In this document: positions 1-5,079 of the stretch, in pieces
Layout: every line of letters starts with the position of its first letter
Numbering within the stretch: position 1 is the first letter of the stretch
From: Cloacimonetes bacterium TCS62
GTDB lineage: Bacteria > Cloacimonadota > Cloacimonadia > Cloacimonadales > TCS61
Assembly: GCA_001577185.1 (NCBI GenBank)
Contig: LSCM01000111.1
Location: 1-5,079 of the forward strand
Direction of reading: 5' to 3'
DNA: 5,079 nucleotides
Notes under the pieces: model-generated
Database searches by the model: none
What the model was told of the DNA's origin: nothing
What the model saw: only the letters and a program-made list of their open reading frames with translations
Translations under genes and position numbers: made by a program

Positions 1-377
1 ACATTATATTCTGAGTTATTAAAAATATCGATAACTTTTCCTATAACTTCATTGCGTTTAACAACGATCTTATCAACAAATTGTTCATGATCTTCAGATA
101 TTTTTACTCCAATTTGTTTTTGGGGTAGCATAACTTTAACATTCCCATCTTTGATAGCTTCTTTAGCAGAATCAAGATCATCTATCTTTATCTTGAAGAC
201 CTTATTTTTCAAGATGTGAATCACACTTACATATCTCACTCTATAATCTTTAAAGACCAAAAAAACATCGGATAAAAGCTCAGGTTGAAAAAATTCGTTT
301 GGTTTAAAAGGTAAAAACCCCTCTTTATCTATAGTGTTCCCTAATTTACCGATGGAAACAAGATCAGAGATCTGCAT
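1..377 (-). CDS. rimM: RimM, 16S rRNA processing / 30S maturation factor (partial, C-terminus off the window)
   Basis: This frame runs open from an ATG at 377 to the left edge, giving 125 complete codons; the C-terminal part lies outside. RimM binds ribosomal protein uS19 and helps mature the 30S head. Recognition rests on three things. The RimM-N-like barrel begins with SIGKL at residues 8-12. A stretch at residues 63-85 (KIDDLDSAKEAIKDGNVKVM region) matches the family's domain-ending pattern of a substrate loop followed by an 'AE-L+G--V-V' strand. A PRC-barrel start follows at about residues 99-125 (VIGKVIDIFN, then NSEYN). It also sits directly after rpsP and khpA, its usual place. The start is fixed: the khpA TAA stop (378-380) is the codon immediately upstream in the same frame. 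No good Shine-Dalgarno precedes the ATG, so translational coupling to khpA is likely. The usual HGLKGE segment is replaced (see findings). A divergent paralogue is possible, but synteny favours RimM. Confidence 0.82.
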   Translation of the reverse strand, partial: MQISDLVSIGKLGNTIDKEGFLPFKPNEFFQPELLSDVFLVFKDYRVRYVSVIHILKNKVFKIKIDDLDSAKEAIKDGNVKVMLPQKQIGVKISEDHEQFVDKIVVKRNEVIGKVIDIFNNSEYN

Positions 378-608
378 TTATTCAATGATTTCTAAAACAG
401 CTCTTTTCCCTTGTCTTGCAGAAACAGCATTTAAAATAGTACGAATAGCTCCAGCCGTACGTCCCCTTTTTCCAATAACTTTTCCGATATCATCTTTAGC
501 AGTTCGTAATTCGAAAATAGTGATCTTATCTCCTTCAACTTTTTTGATGCTTATTGATGAAGGATCATCCACGAGTGCTTTGACTATGAATTCGATCAGT
601 TCTTTCAT
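378..608 (-). CDS. khpA: KhpA, small KH-domain RNA-binding protein
   Basis: This is a 76-residue single KH-domain protein of the KhpA (YlqC/UPF0109) family, which usually works with KhpB in RNA binding linked to cell-envelope and division control. The sequence has the N-terminal helix MKELIEFIVKALVDDP, typical of the family, and the RNA-binding GxxG loop as GKRG at residues 46-49, followed by a helix (TAGAIRTILNAVSARQGK) and the closing strand VLEII. Length is normal. I start it at the ATG at 608: AGGAG at 619-615 sits 6 bases upstream of it, whereas the in-frame TTG at 614 directly abuts the Shine-Dalgarno and would be too close. Its ribosome-binding site overlaps the TAG stop of rpsP, and its own TAA is followed without a gap by the rimM ATG, so the three genes are very probably cotranscribed and translationally coupled. 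Confidence 0.93.
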   Translation of the reverse strand: MKELIEFIVKALVDDPSSISIKKVEGDKITIFELRTAKDDIGKVIGKRGRTAGAIRTILNAVSARQGKRAVLEIIE

Positions 609-614
609 TTTCAA

Positions 615-619
615 CTCCT
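615..619 (-). promoter_or_regulatory. Shine-Dalgarno site deciding the khpA start
   Basis: AGGAG on the minus strand overlaps the rpsP stop codon (TAG, 620-618). It lies 6 bases before the ATG at 608 and directly against the alternative TTG at 614, so it supports the ATG. Overlap of the site with the previous stop suggests reinitiation by ribosomes finishing rpsP. Confidence 0.8.
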
Positions 620-980
620 ATTTTTTCGTTTCTTTTTCAGTTTCTTCCTTGGTTGATTTCGACTTTTTATTTTCTTTTTTTGCTGTTTTAGTTTCTTTTT
701 TCTTTTCAGTTTTTATACCAAACTTTTCATTATGTACTTTTTCTAATATTCCACTTTTTTTGAACAATGATCTTACAGTATCCGAAGGTTGTGCGCCTTT
801 TTTCAACCAATCGATAGCTTTTTCAACATCAATTTTAAGTTTAACAGGATCGGTTTTAGGATCATAATATCCCAAAGCATCCAAATAAGCACCATCTCTT
901 TTCTTACGAGAATCTAACGCTACGATTCTGTAAAAAGGTGTATCTATTTTTCCCATTCTTTTAAGTCTCAGCTTAACCAT
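618..980 (-). CDS. rpsP: 30S ribosomal protein bS16 with lysine-rich C-terminal tail
   Basis: bS16 is a small-subunit protein that binds 16S rRNA early and stabilises the 5' and central domains. The core (residues 1-85) is classic: MVKLRLKRMG at the start, TPFYRIVALDSRKKRDG at 14-30, LGYYDPKTDP at 36-45, and the ALDWL-like helix AIDWLKKGAQPSDTVRSLFKKSG at 55-77. The ATG at 980 has AAGGAG at 991-986, 5 bases upstream. The protein is 120 residues, longer than the usual 80-90. The excess is a low-complexity tail from about residue 88 made almost only of Lys, Glu, Thr and Ser, probably disordered and exposed on the subunit surface; several lineages carry such tails. It follows a 131-base gap after ffh and heads the rpsP-khpA-rimM group. 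The open frame on the opposite strand here is a shadow of this A-rich tail and of khpA. Confidence 0.97.
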   Translation of the reverse strand: MVKLRLKRMGKIDTPFYRIVALDSRKKRDGAYLDALGYYDPKTDPVKLKIDVEKAIDWLKKGAQPSDTVRSLFKKSGILEKVHNEKFGIKTEKKKETKTAKKENKKSKSTKEETEKETKK

Positions 981-1033
981 TTCTACTCCTTATATCTTTT
1001 CATATTCAATTTTTGTATATTAACTTTTTTTTT

Positions 1034-1087
1034 AGCCCTATAACGTCAAGAAATATTTACATCTTTCCGTTATAATAAAGCCCTATA
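1034..1087. repeat. 9-base direct repeat AGCCCTATA, two copies
   Basis: On the plus strand AGCCCTATA occurs at 1034-1042 and again at 1079-1087, 45 bases apart start to start. It contains the only GC-rich run (GGGC) in an otherwise AT-rich gap. Two copies with this spacing could be a regulator's paired sites, but two short copies may also be chance. Confidence 0.4.
1039..1074 (-). other. Inverted repeat / possible hairpin in the rpsP leader
   Basis: The minus strand has TATAACG (1074-1068) and its exact complement CGTTATA (1045-1039), separated by 22 bases. Immediately inside the left arm is GAAA (1067-1064), which can pair with TTTC (1053-1050), so a stem interrupted by a 4-base bulge (TTGA) is possible. 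It is AU-rich and so weak. It could be a transcribed leader structure, an operator, or chance in AT-rich DNA. Confidence 0.3.
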
Positions 1088-1111
1088 CTTTAATAAGTTA
1101 TAACTGCAATA

Positions 1112-2434
1112 TTAAAAAGGTAGCATGCTAGAATTAGAAAGTTTTGAACCATTCATTTTTTTCATCATCTTTTTCATTTGTGAGAATTGCTTTAACAATC
1201 TATTCACCTGTTGAATGGATGTTCCGCTACCTTCTGCAATACGTTTTCTTCTGCTTCCTTTAATTATTTTTGGTTTCTCTCTTTCCTGAGAAGTCATGGA
1301 ATAAATAATAGCTTCGATGTGCTTGATATCTTTGTCATTTACTTTTAATCCTTTTAAAGCTTTATTATTCATACCTGGCATCATTCCTAATAACTGATCT
1401 AGAGGTCCCATTTTTTGGATTTGGTGTAGTTGAGATAAGAAATCTGAAAAAGTGAATCGATTTTTCTTCAATTTAGTAGCTAGCTTTTCAGCTTCTTCAG
1501 CATCGATCGTTTGTTCAGCTTTTTCCACTAAACTTAGAATATCGCCCATTCCTAAAATGCGATCAGCCATTCTATTGGGATGAAATTCCTCAAGATCAGA
1601 AATTTTCTCACCTGTACCTACAAATGCTACAGGTTTATTAGTGACAGCTTTTATAGAAAGAGCAGCTCCACCACGTGCATCACTATCCATTTTTGTCAAT
1701 AATACACCATCGAATTCTAATTGCCCATTGAATTCTTTTGCTACATTTACTGCATCTTGTCCTGTCATAGCATCGGCAACAAAAAATATATAATCAGGTT
1801 TTAGATATTTTTTTAGATTACTTAATTCTTTCATTAATTTCTTATCAATATGCAAACGACCGGCAGTATCAAAAACAAGGAGATTTAAATCTGAGTTTTC
1901 AGCTTGTTTAACTGCCATTTTTGCTATTTTAGTTACATTTTTGGATTTTTCATCCGAAAAAACAGGTATGTTCAATTCTTTACCCAAAACATGTAATTGT
2001 TGGATCGCTGCAGGTCGATATACATCACAAGCAACAAGAGCAGGATCAAGAGATTGTTTGCGAAAGAAATTTGCTAATTTAGCACAGCTTGTTGTTTTAC
2101 CGGATCCCTGTAATCCAACTAGAAGAATTTTATTTAATCGGTTGTCATGAAGTTTTACTTTGAATGAATTAGCTCCCATAAGATCTTTCAGTTCATCATG
2201 GAATATCTTAACCACTTGCTGGCCAGGAGTAATACTCTTCATCACCTCCGTTCCAATAGCCTTTTTTGTAACCGTAGAAATAAAATCTCTTGTGATCTTA
2301 AAATTGACATCAGCTTCCAAAAGAGCACGCCTAATTTCACGCATCGATTCTTTAACATTTTTTTCTGAAAGTTTTCCACGTCCTTTCAGTTTTTTGAATA
2401 TTGAGTCAAATCGCTCTGTTAATTTATTAAACAT
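1112..2434 (-). CDS. ffh: Signal recognition particle GTPase Ffh (SRP54)
   Basis: Ffh binds signal sequences of nascent membrane proteins together with 4.5S RNA and docks with FtsY at the membrane. At 440 residues it is of normal length and all parts are visible: an N helical domain (1-95, with ALLEADVNF at 38-46), the G domain with P-loop GLQGSGKTT (107-115), DVYRPAAIQQL (137-147), DTAGR (189-193), TKMD (247-250), and the GTGE element (273-276). The M domain begins near 325 with a methionine-rich finger loop (LLGMMPGM, 348-355), the RNA-binding SRRKRIAEGSGTS (394-406), and a Met/Lys-rich last helix (416-428). The ATG at 2434 lies inside the end of rpe, an 8-base overlap. No strong Shine-Dalgarno precedes it, so coupling to rpe translation is likely. 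The stop is TAA. The ffh-then-rpsP order is common across bacteria. Confidence 0.98.
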   Translation of the reverse strand: MFNKLTERFDSIFKKLKGRGKLSEKNVKESMREIRRALLEADVNFKITRDFISTVTKKAIGTEVMKSITPGQQVVKIFHDELKDLMGANSFKVKLHDNRLNKILLVGLQGSGKTTSCAKLANFFRKQSLDPALVACDVYRPAAIQQLHVLGKELNIPVFSDEKSKNVTKIAKMAVKQAENSDLNLLVFDTAGRLHIDKKLMKELSNLKKYLKPDYIFFVADAMTGQDAVNVAKEFNGQLEFDGVLLTKMDSDARGGAALSIKAVTNKPVAFVGTGEKISDLEEFHPNRMADRILGMGDILSLVEKAEQTIDAEEAEKLATKLKKNRFTFSDFLSQLHQIQKMGPLDQLLGMMPGMNNKALKGLKVNDKDIKHIEAIIYSMTSQEREKPKIIKGSRRKRIAEGSGTSIQQVNRLLKQFSQMKKMMKKMNGSKLSNSSMLPF

Positions 2435-3080
2435 CTTTCTTTCTCAAACTTTTTATTTGCTCTTTATAGTCTGAATTTTGAAATATATAAGAACCAGCAA
2501 CTAGAATATCAACACCGGAATCGATTAATTTAGTAGAATTTACATTATTCACACCGCCATCAACTTCAATTTCTAAGGTTGGATTATGTTTTTTTGCATA
2601 TGCTCTTAATTTTAAAATCTTATCGTATACCAATGCTAAAAAGGTTTGACCTCCAAAACCGGGATTTACACTCATAATGAGAACAAAGTCAATATCTGCA
2701 ATTAATGGAAAAATACTTTCAACAGGAGTTCCGGGATTCAGTGCAATACCGGATTTAACCTTCATTTTATTTAGCTGAGATACTTGTCGATGTAGATGAG
2801 GAACAGTCTCCTGATGAATTGAAACATAGTCAATATTCCATTTCCCTAAAGTATCAAGATAATTCTCCGGATTAGAAACCATAAGATGTACATCCACAGG
2901 AAGTGCTGAAATTTCCTTGATCTTTTGGATTATGGGTAAACCATAGGTTAGATTGGGAACAAAGTGGCCATCCATAACATCTAGATGTAGCATATCTGCC
3001 TTTGCTTCTTGCAATAAATTTATCTCATTTTCTAATCTCGCAAAATTTGCTGATAAAAGAGATGGGGCTATTTTAATCAT
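2427..3080 (-). CDS. rpe: Ribulose-phosphate 3-epimerase
   Basis: This cytoplasmic TIM-barrel enzyme interconverts D-ribulose 5-phosphate and D-xylulose 5-phosphate in the pentose phosphate pathway. It has 217 residues, the usual size. It opens with IAPSLLSANFARL (4-16). Metal-binding and catalytic residues are in place: H32 and D34 in HLDVMDGHFVPN, H65 in DVHLM, and D174 in EVDGGVN; D34 and D174 are the expected acid-base pair. The flexible loop is MSVNPGFGGQTF (136-147), and phosphate binding is at DGGVN (174-178) and VAGSYIF (194-200). The ATG at 3080 is 2 bases after the DUF721 stop. The only ribosome-binding candidate is a weak GGGA-like stretch inside the DUF721 end, so coupling is likely. 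It overlaps ffh by 8 bases. I see no reason for its place here beyond growth-linked coexpression. Confidence 0.98.
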   Translation of the reverse strand: MIKIAPSLLSANFARLENEINLLQEAKADMLHLDVMDGHFVPNLTYGLPIIQKIKEISALPVDVHLMVSNPENYLDTLGKWNIDYVSIHQETVPHLHRQVSQLNKMKVKSGIALNPGTPVESIFPLIADIDFVLIMSVNPGFGGQTFLALVYDKILKLRAYAKKHNPTLEIEVDGGVNNVNSTKLIDSGVDILVAGSYIFQNSDYKEQIKSLRKKDV

Positions 3081-3082
3081 TG

Positions 3083-3403
3083 TTATTTTCCCAGGTTTAT
3101 TTTATTAGCTCTGATATCGTGTGAGATAAAAAAAATGATATCGGATACTTGAATATTTAAGATCATCTTAATTTTTGATATTATCATTTGTTTTTTTAAA
3201 ACCAATTCCTGCATCCAAGTGTTATTGCTAACAGCTACAAAAAGAACATTATTTTCAATTTTATGTATAAACGCTCTTTCGGCTAGGATCTCACCGATGA
3301 TTTTTTCCCAACCGAAAGCCAGTGTGATAAAATTTTTGTTCTCTGGACCTGCAATCTTATAAACAATGTTCTGTAATTTAGATCCGGAATTGGTAAAGCT
3401 CAT
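3083..3403 (-). CDS. DUF721 / DciA-like protein, probable replicative helicase loader
   Basis: This 106-residue protein matches the DUF721 (DciA) family. The pattern seen is a conserved Trp and Gly (W32, G37 in GWEKIIGEILAERAFIHKI), then a strand and helix with NNVLFVAVSNNTWMQEL (51-67; W63, Q65, E66, L67 being the family's signature 'L-V-v--s-WaqEL'), then a helix KKQMIISKIKMIL and a closing strand around 85-93. DciA proteins interact with and help load the DnaB helicase in bacteria lacking DnaC or DnaI; that role is known for the family, not shown here. It is a short, single-domain version without the long tail some members have. The ATG at 3403 has only a weak GGTG nearby. It lies 17 bases after the unknown membrane protein and 2 bases before rpe, so it is inside the operon. 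Confidence 0.85.
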   Translation of the reverse strand: MSFTNSGSKLQNIVYKIAGPENKNFITLAFGWEKIIGEILAERAFIHKIENNVLFVAVSNNTWMQELVLKKQMIISKIKMILNIQVSDIIFFISHDIRANKINLGK

Positions 3404-3420
3404 ATCACCAATTTAACAAA

Positions 3421-3972
3421 CTATTCTTTTTTGAAGAAAATTGAAAAACTCCACCATGAGAAAATTGCTACAACTACAATAGCCCAATATGATGTACCAA
3501 GCGCATTATAAGCATTGGGGAAAAACTGAGTTAAATAAGTTGTGGCAAAAATTGCTGGGACTGCTGAAATCGCTATCAATAATAAATAACCAAGAATTTT
3601 TTTTAATTTCTCACTATTTATTAGTATAATTGAATATACTCCCGCACCTACCAAAAGTAAGGTAGTAACTACAATTAAAAAATTTGGTAAAAAGGGAAGC
3701 TGTATCTTCTTAAATGCAACAATTGGGCTAAAAATAGCGATAATAAATAGTACTATTCCTGAAATTTTGCGAATCAGAGCCACCACTTTAGGGTCAGATT
3801 CCGTTTTTCTATGGTGTTTTTTTAAATACAAATAAACCAAACCGAATACGATCGCGAAAAAACCTAGGTATAAGAAAAATCCAAAAGTTTTGTCATCCGA
3901 ATTCAATCCTAAAGCTCCAAAAGCTAATAATACAACTATCCAGCCAATGATATTAATAATCTTTTTTAACAA
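3421..3972 (-). CDS. Unrecognised six-helix membrane protein with TTG start
   Basis: I do not recognise this 183-residue protein. It has six hydrophobic stretches: about 5-23, 31-50, 70-87, 93-118, 126-147 and 161-180. The loop between helices 2 and 3 (51-69) is strongly basic (KKHHRK at 51-56), which by the positive-inside rule puts it in the cytoplasm along with both termini (LKK at the start, KKE at the end). Helix breakers P83, P93, P96, P139 and P152 fall in or near helices. No catalytic or transport motif is evident. The start is TTG at 3972: a strong AGGAGG lies 5 bases upstream, and the whole frame has no ATG codon at all. It lies 21 bases after rplI and 17 before the DUF721 gene, all codirectional, so it belongs to the operon. 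Composition resembles its neighbours. Confidence 0.85.
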   Translation of the reverse strand: MLKKIINIIGWIVVLLAFGALGLNSDDKTFGFFLYLGFFAIVFGLVYLYLKKHHRKTESDPKVVALIRKISGIVLFIIAIFSPIVAFKKIQLPFLPNFLIVVTTLLLVGAGVYSIILINSEKLKKILGYLLLIAISAVPAIFATTYLTQFFPNAYNALGTSYWAIVVVAIFSWWSFSIFFKKE

Positions 3973-3977
3973 AACAA

Positions 3978-3983
3978 CCTCCT
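3978..3983 (-). promoter_or_regulatory. Strong Shine-Dalgarno for the TTG-start membrane protein
   Basis: AGGAGG (followed by T, giving a seven-base match to the anti-Shine-Dalgarno) on the minus strand, 5 bases before the TTG at 3972. It is the best ribosome-binding site in the window and fixes the non-ATG start. Confidence 0.85.
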
Positions 3984-3993
3984 ATTTTATAGC

Positions 3994-4437
3994 TTATTCT
4001 TTATCAACAGTAACCTTAAGATCTGTTTGAATCTCAGGTGCTAATTTAATCTTAATATTATAATCACCAATTTCTTTCAAGTGTTTTTCCATCATAACAT
4101 CAGATTTATGAATTTCAATTTCTTTTTCTTGCAAAGCTTGTACAATGTCATTTTCAGAAACTGAACCAAATAAGTGATCCTCTTCATCTGCCTTACGTTC
4201 GAATGATAGAGAAACTCCTTCGATTTGTTTAGCAATTGCCTTATATTCATTTTCTAAAGCAAGTTTTTTAAGTTCTGCATCTTTCTTAATTTTTTCTACA
4301 ATCGAAAGATTTTTCTTTGTTGCGATGTATGCGAATTTTTTAGGTAGAAGGTAGTTTCTAGCATATCCATCAGCTACTGAAACAACATCACCAGCTTCTC
4401 CTACTGTTCTTATATCTTTTGCTAAGATAATTTTCAT
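3994..4437 (-). CDS. rplI: 50S ribosomal protein bL9
   Basis: bL9 binds 23S rRNA at the base of the L1 stalk and spans outward to limit ribosome collisions and frameshifting. The protein is 147 residues, the typical length. The N-terminal domain carries the family signature across residues 13-36: GEAGDVVSV, then GYARNYLLPKKFA. A long charged connecting helix follows (about 42-75). The C-terminal domain has HLFGSVSENDIVQAL at 88-102 and a final strand KVTV. The ATG at 4437 comes directly after the TAG stop of the YybS-like gene, in the same frame, and has GGAGG (4447-4443) 5 bases upstream, lying in the last codons of that gene. The common family histidine in the late 'LHPEV'-like strand is replaced by Ala (KLAPEI, 131-136), a mild variation. 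Placement after yybS matches the rpsF-rpsR-yybS-rplI order seen in many bacteria. Confidence 0.98.
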   Translation of the reverse strand: MKIILAKDIRTVGEAGDVVSVADGYARNYLLPKKFAYIATKKNLSIVEKIKKDAELKKLALENEYKAIAKQIEGVSLSFERKADEEDHLFGSVSENDIVQALQEKEIEIHKSDVMMEKHLKEIGDYNIKIKLAPEIQTDLKVTVDKE

Positions 4438-5079
4438 CTATTCCTCCATAGTTTTTAACTTTCTTATATTGAACCAAATATCGATTAACCCGATAAGAGC
4501 AACCAATAATAAAATAAAATAATTTAAAACAATTGCGATAATAAGCAATATCATTAAAAATTTTGATCTTTTAAAATAGTTTCCCCAGAAAAAATCTAAA
4601 ATAGAACTACCTTGTATCAAAAATAATGGGACTAACATTATCAAGATATTTATTCCAATAACATTATAAGCAGGGATCAATAAAAGCCCTAAACTTGCTA
4701 TTAGTAGATACACCAAAAAGAAAGGTAACCGCAAGGTTTTATGAACCCAGGTAAAACTAGCTTTCTTTGAAATGATCAAAGATCCTAAATAAACTGCGAT
4801 CACAATCGTAGCAACCCATATCCCTACATAATATTTAGTATAAATCACCTTTACTTTATCTAAAACGTCAAGTAAAATCGAAAGCTGCTCTTGATTATTC
4901 TGCAAGCTCGCGGTAAAGATCTCTTTATTTTGTTTTAGCACTTGATCAAAAGTTTCGATATAACTTTTCCCAAAAAAGAAGTATCGCAGTAGTGAATATC
5001 CAATATTTAGGAAATATGCAGATAATATTGCACTTAGATAATCAAATTTTTCGTAGAGTACTTTAAAATAAAGAAAACT
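4438..5079 (-). CDS. YybS-like DUF2232 membrane protein (partial, N-terminus off the window)
   Basis: The frame is open from its TAG stop at 4438-4440 to the right edge, giving 213 residues; the true start is outside. A GTG at 4941 has been available as a start, but 46 further codons upstream stay open and encode membrane-protein-like sequence (LSAILSAYFLNIGYSLLRYF), and no Shine-Dalgarno precedes the GTG, so it is an internal valine. Hydrophobic segments fall at about 15-36, 83-103, 117-137, 139-158 and 175-203, with a polar amphipathic stretch at 40-80. The pattern fits the YybS/DUF2232 family: a Trp and Pro before a helix (W111, P119), LFLIQGSSIL at 152-161, and the characteristic end GLIDIWFNIRK at 197-207. 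Full members are near 300 residues, so about a third is missing. Function is unknown for the family; some relate it to transporter S components. Its place directly before rplI is the usual one. Confidence 0.82.
   Translation of the reverse strand, partial: SFLYFKVLYEKFDYLSAILSAYFLNIGYSLLRYFFFGKSYIETFDQVLKQNKEIFTASLQNNQEQLSILLDVLDKVKVIYTKYYVGIWVATIVIAVYLGSLIISKKASFTWVHKTLRLPFFLVYLLIASLGLLLIPAYNVIGINILIMLVPLFLIQGSSILDFFWGNYFKRSKFLMILLIIAIVLNYFILLLVALIGLIDIWFNIRKLKTMEE

Larger units (their letters stand above)
981..1111 (-). promoter_or_regulatory. ffh-rpsP intergenic region: probable promoter and leader of the rpsP operon
   Basis: This is the longest non-coding stretch in the window. On the minus strand a possible sigma-70-like pair is TTGCAG (1109-1104), a 16-base spacer, then TATAGG (1087-1082). 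Another -10-like hexamer TATAAC lies at 1074-1069, and a strong -35-like TTGACG at 1049-1044, but the latter has no good -10 at normal spacing. No single promoter is convincing. A run of nine A's (1033-1025, minus strand) follows the TTGACG. The region also has a perfect palindrome AGTTATAACT at 1096-1105, a direct repeat and an inverted repeat (separate entries). It ends in the rpsP Shine-Dalgarno AAGGAG. No GC-rich hairpin with a U-tract is present, so read-through from ffh is likely in addition to any local initiation. Confidence 0.4.

Noticed and set aside
609..614. TTG at 614 as an upstream start for khpA
   Set aside because: It directly abuts the AGGAG at 619-615, leaving no spacing, while the ATG at 608 is 6 bases away and gives the family's usual N-terminus.
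334..867. Plus-strand open frame of 177 codons, rich in Phe and Ser
   Set aside because: It is antisense to khpA and the lysine-rich end of rpsP; long runs of TTT/TTC mirror the AAA/GAA codons of the tail. No family resemblance, and it lies over two certain genes.
1017..1049. TTGACG at 1049-1044 as the -35 of the main rpsP promoter
   Set aside because: The hexamer is good, but no acceptable -10 occurs 16-18 bases downstream; the nearest AT-rich hexamers are at 20 or more bases. Kept only as part of the regulatory region.
1069..1111. Rho-independent terminator after ffh
   Set aside because: The AGTTATAACT palindrome is AU-only, with no GC stem and no U-tract directly following; it would be a very weak terminator.
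1941..2150. Plus-strand open frame of 69 codons
   Set aside because: Lies wholly antisense to the ffh G domain, with no ribosome-binding site or recognisable product.
2160..2474. Plus-strand open frame of 104 codons
   Set aside because: Antisense to the ffh N domain and the end of rpe; hydrophobic look comes from complementing Lys/Glu-rich codons.
4939..4941. GTG as the start of the YybS-like protein
   Set aside because: The frame stays open for 46 more codons to the window edge with membrane-protein character, and nothing like a Shine-Dalgarno precedes the GTG.
1..5079. Mobile element, defence system, CRISPR or phage content
   Set aside because: All genes are codirectional housekeeping or operon-embedded genes with tight spacing; no terminal inverted repeats, transposase or spaced repeats were seen.

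Overview
The window is a compact, AT-rich stretch of a bacterial chromosome. Every gene I can support lies on the minus strand, so the biology reads from high to low coordinates. The content is core housekeeping: ribosomal proteins bL9 and bS16, the SRP GTPase Ffh, ribulose-phosphate 3-epimerase, a KH-domain RNA-binding protein, the ribosome maturation factor RimM, a DciA-like (DUF721) protein, and two membrane proteins. I see no tRNA or rRNA gene, insertion sequence, phage gene, CRISPR array or sign of recent transfer.

Reading in the direction of transcription, the order is: the C-terminal part of a YybS/DUF2232 membrane protein (cut by the right edge), rplI, an unrecognised six-helix membrane protein that starts at TTG, a DUF721/DciA-like gene, rpe, ffh, a 131-base gap, rpsP, khpA, and the first 125 codons of rimM (cut by the left edge). 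The first six genes are separated by 21 bases or less, or overlap, and look like one operon. The gap before rpsP is the only place in the window with room for a promoter or leader. It contains a 9-base direct repeat, a 7-base inverted repeat and a perfect 10-base palindrome, but no clear terminator for ffh.

The two halves share a theme of making and maturing ribosomes and targeting nascent proteins: bL9; then Ffh; then bS16 with KhpA and RimM, the usual start of an rpsP-khpA-rimM-trmD-rplS operon. The sugar epimerase and the probable replication helicase loader are passengers in this growth-related operon.

Starts were set by Shine-Dalgarno spacing. The clear sites are AAGGAG (rpsP), AGGAG (khpA), GGAGG (rplI) and AGGAGG (the TTG-start gene), each 5 to 6 bases from the start codon. 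This moves the khpA start two codons inward, and shows that the GTG at 4941 is an internal codon of the truncated YybS gene. The organism uses standard-looking code and mostly TAA or TAG stops. The protein styles and gene order suggest an uncultured-type Gram-negative lineage of the FCB/Cloacimonadota kind, but that is a guess and nothing here proves it. I did not find a previously undescribed system. The most interesting items are the unknown membrane protein, the structured rpsP leader, the degenerate N-terminus of RimM and the lysine-rich tail on bS16.
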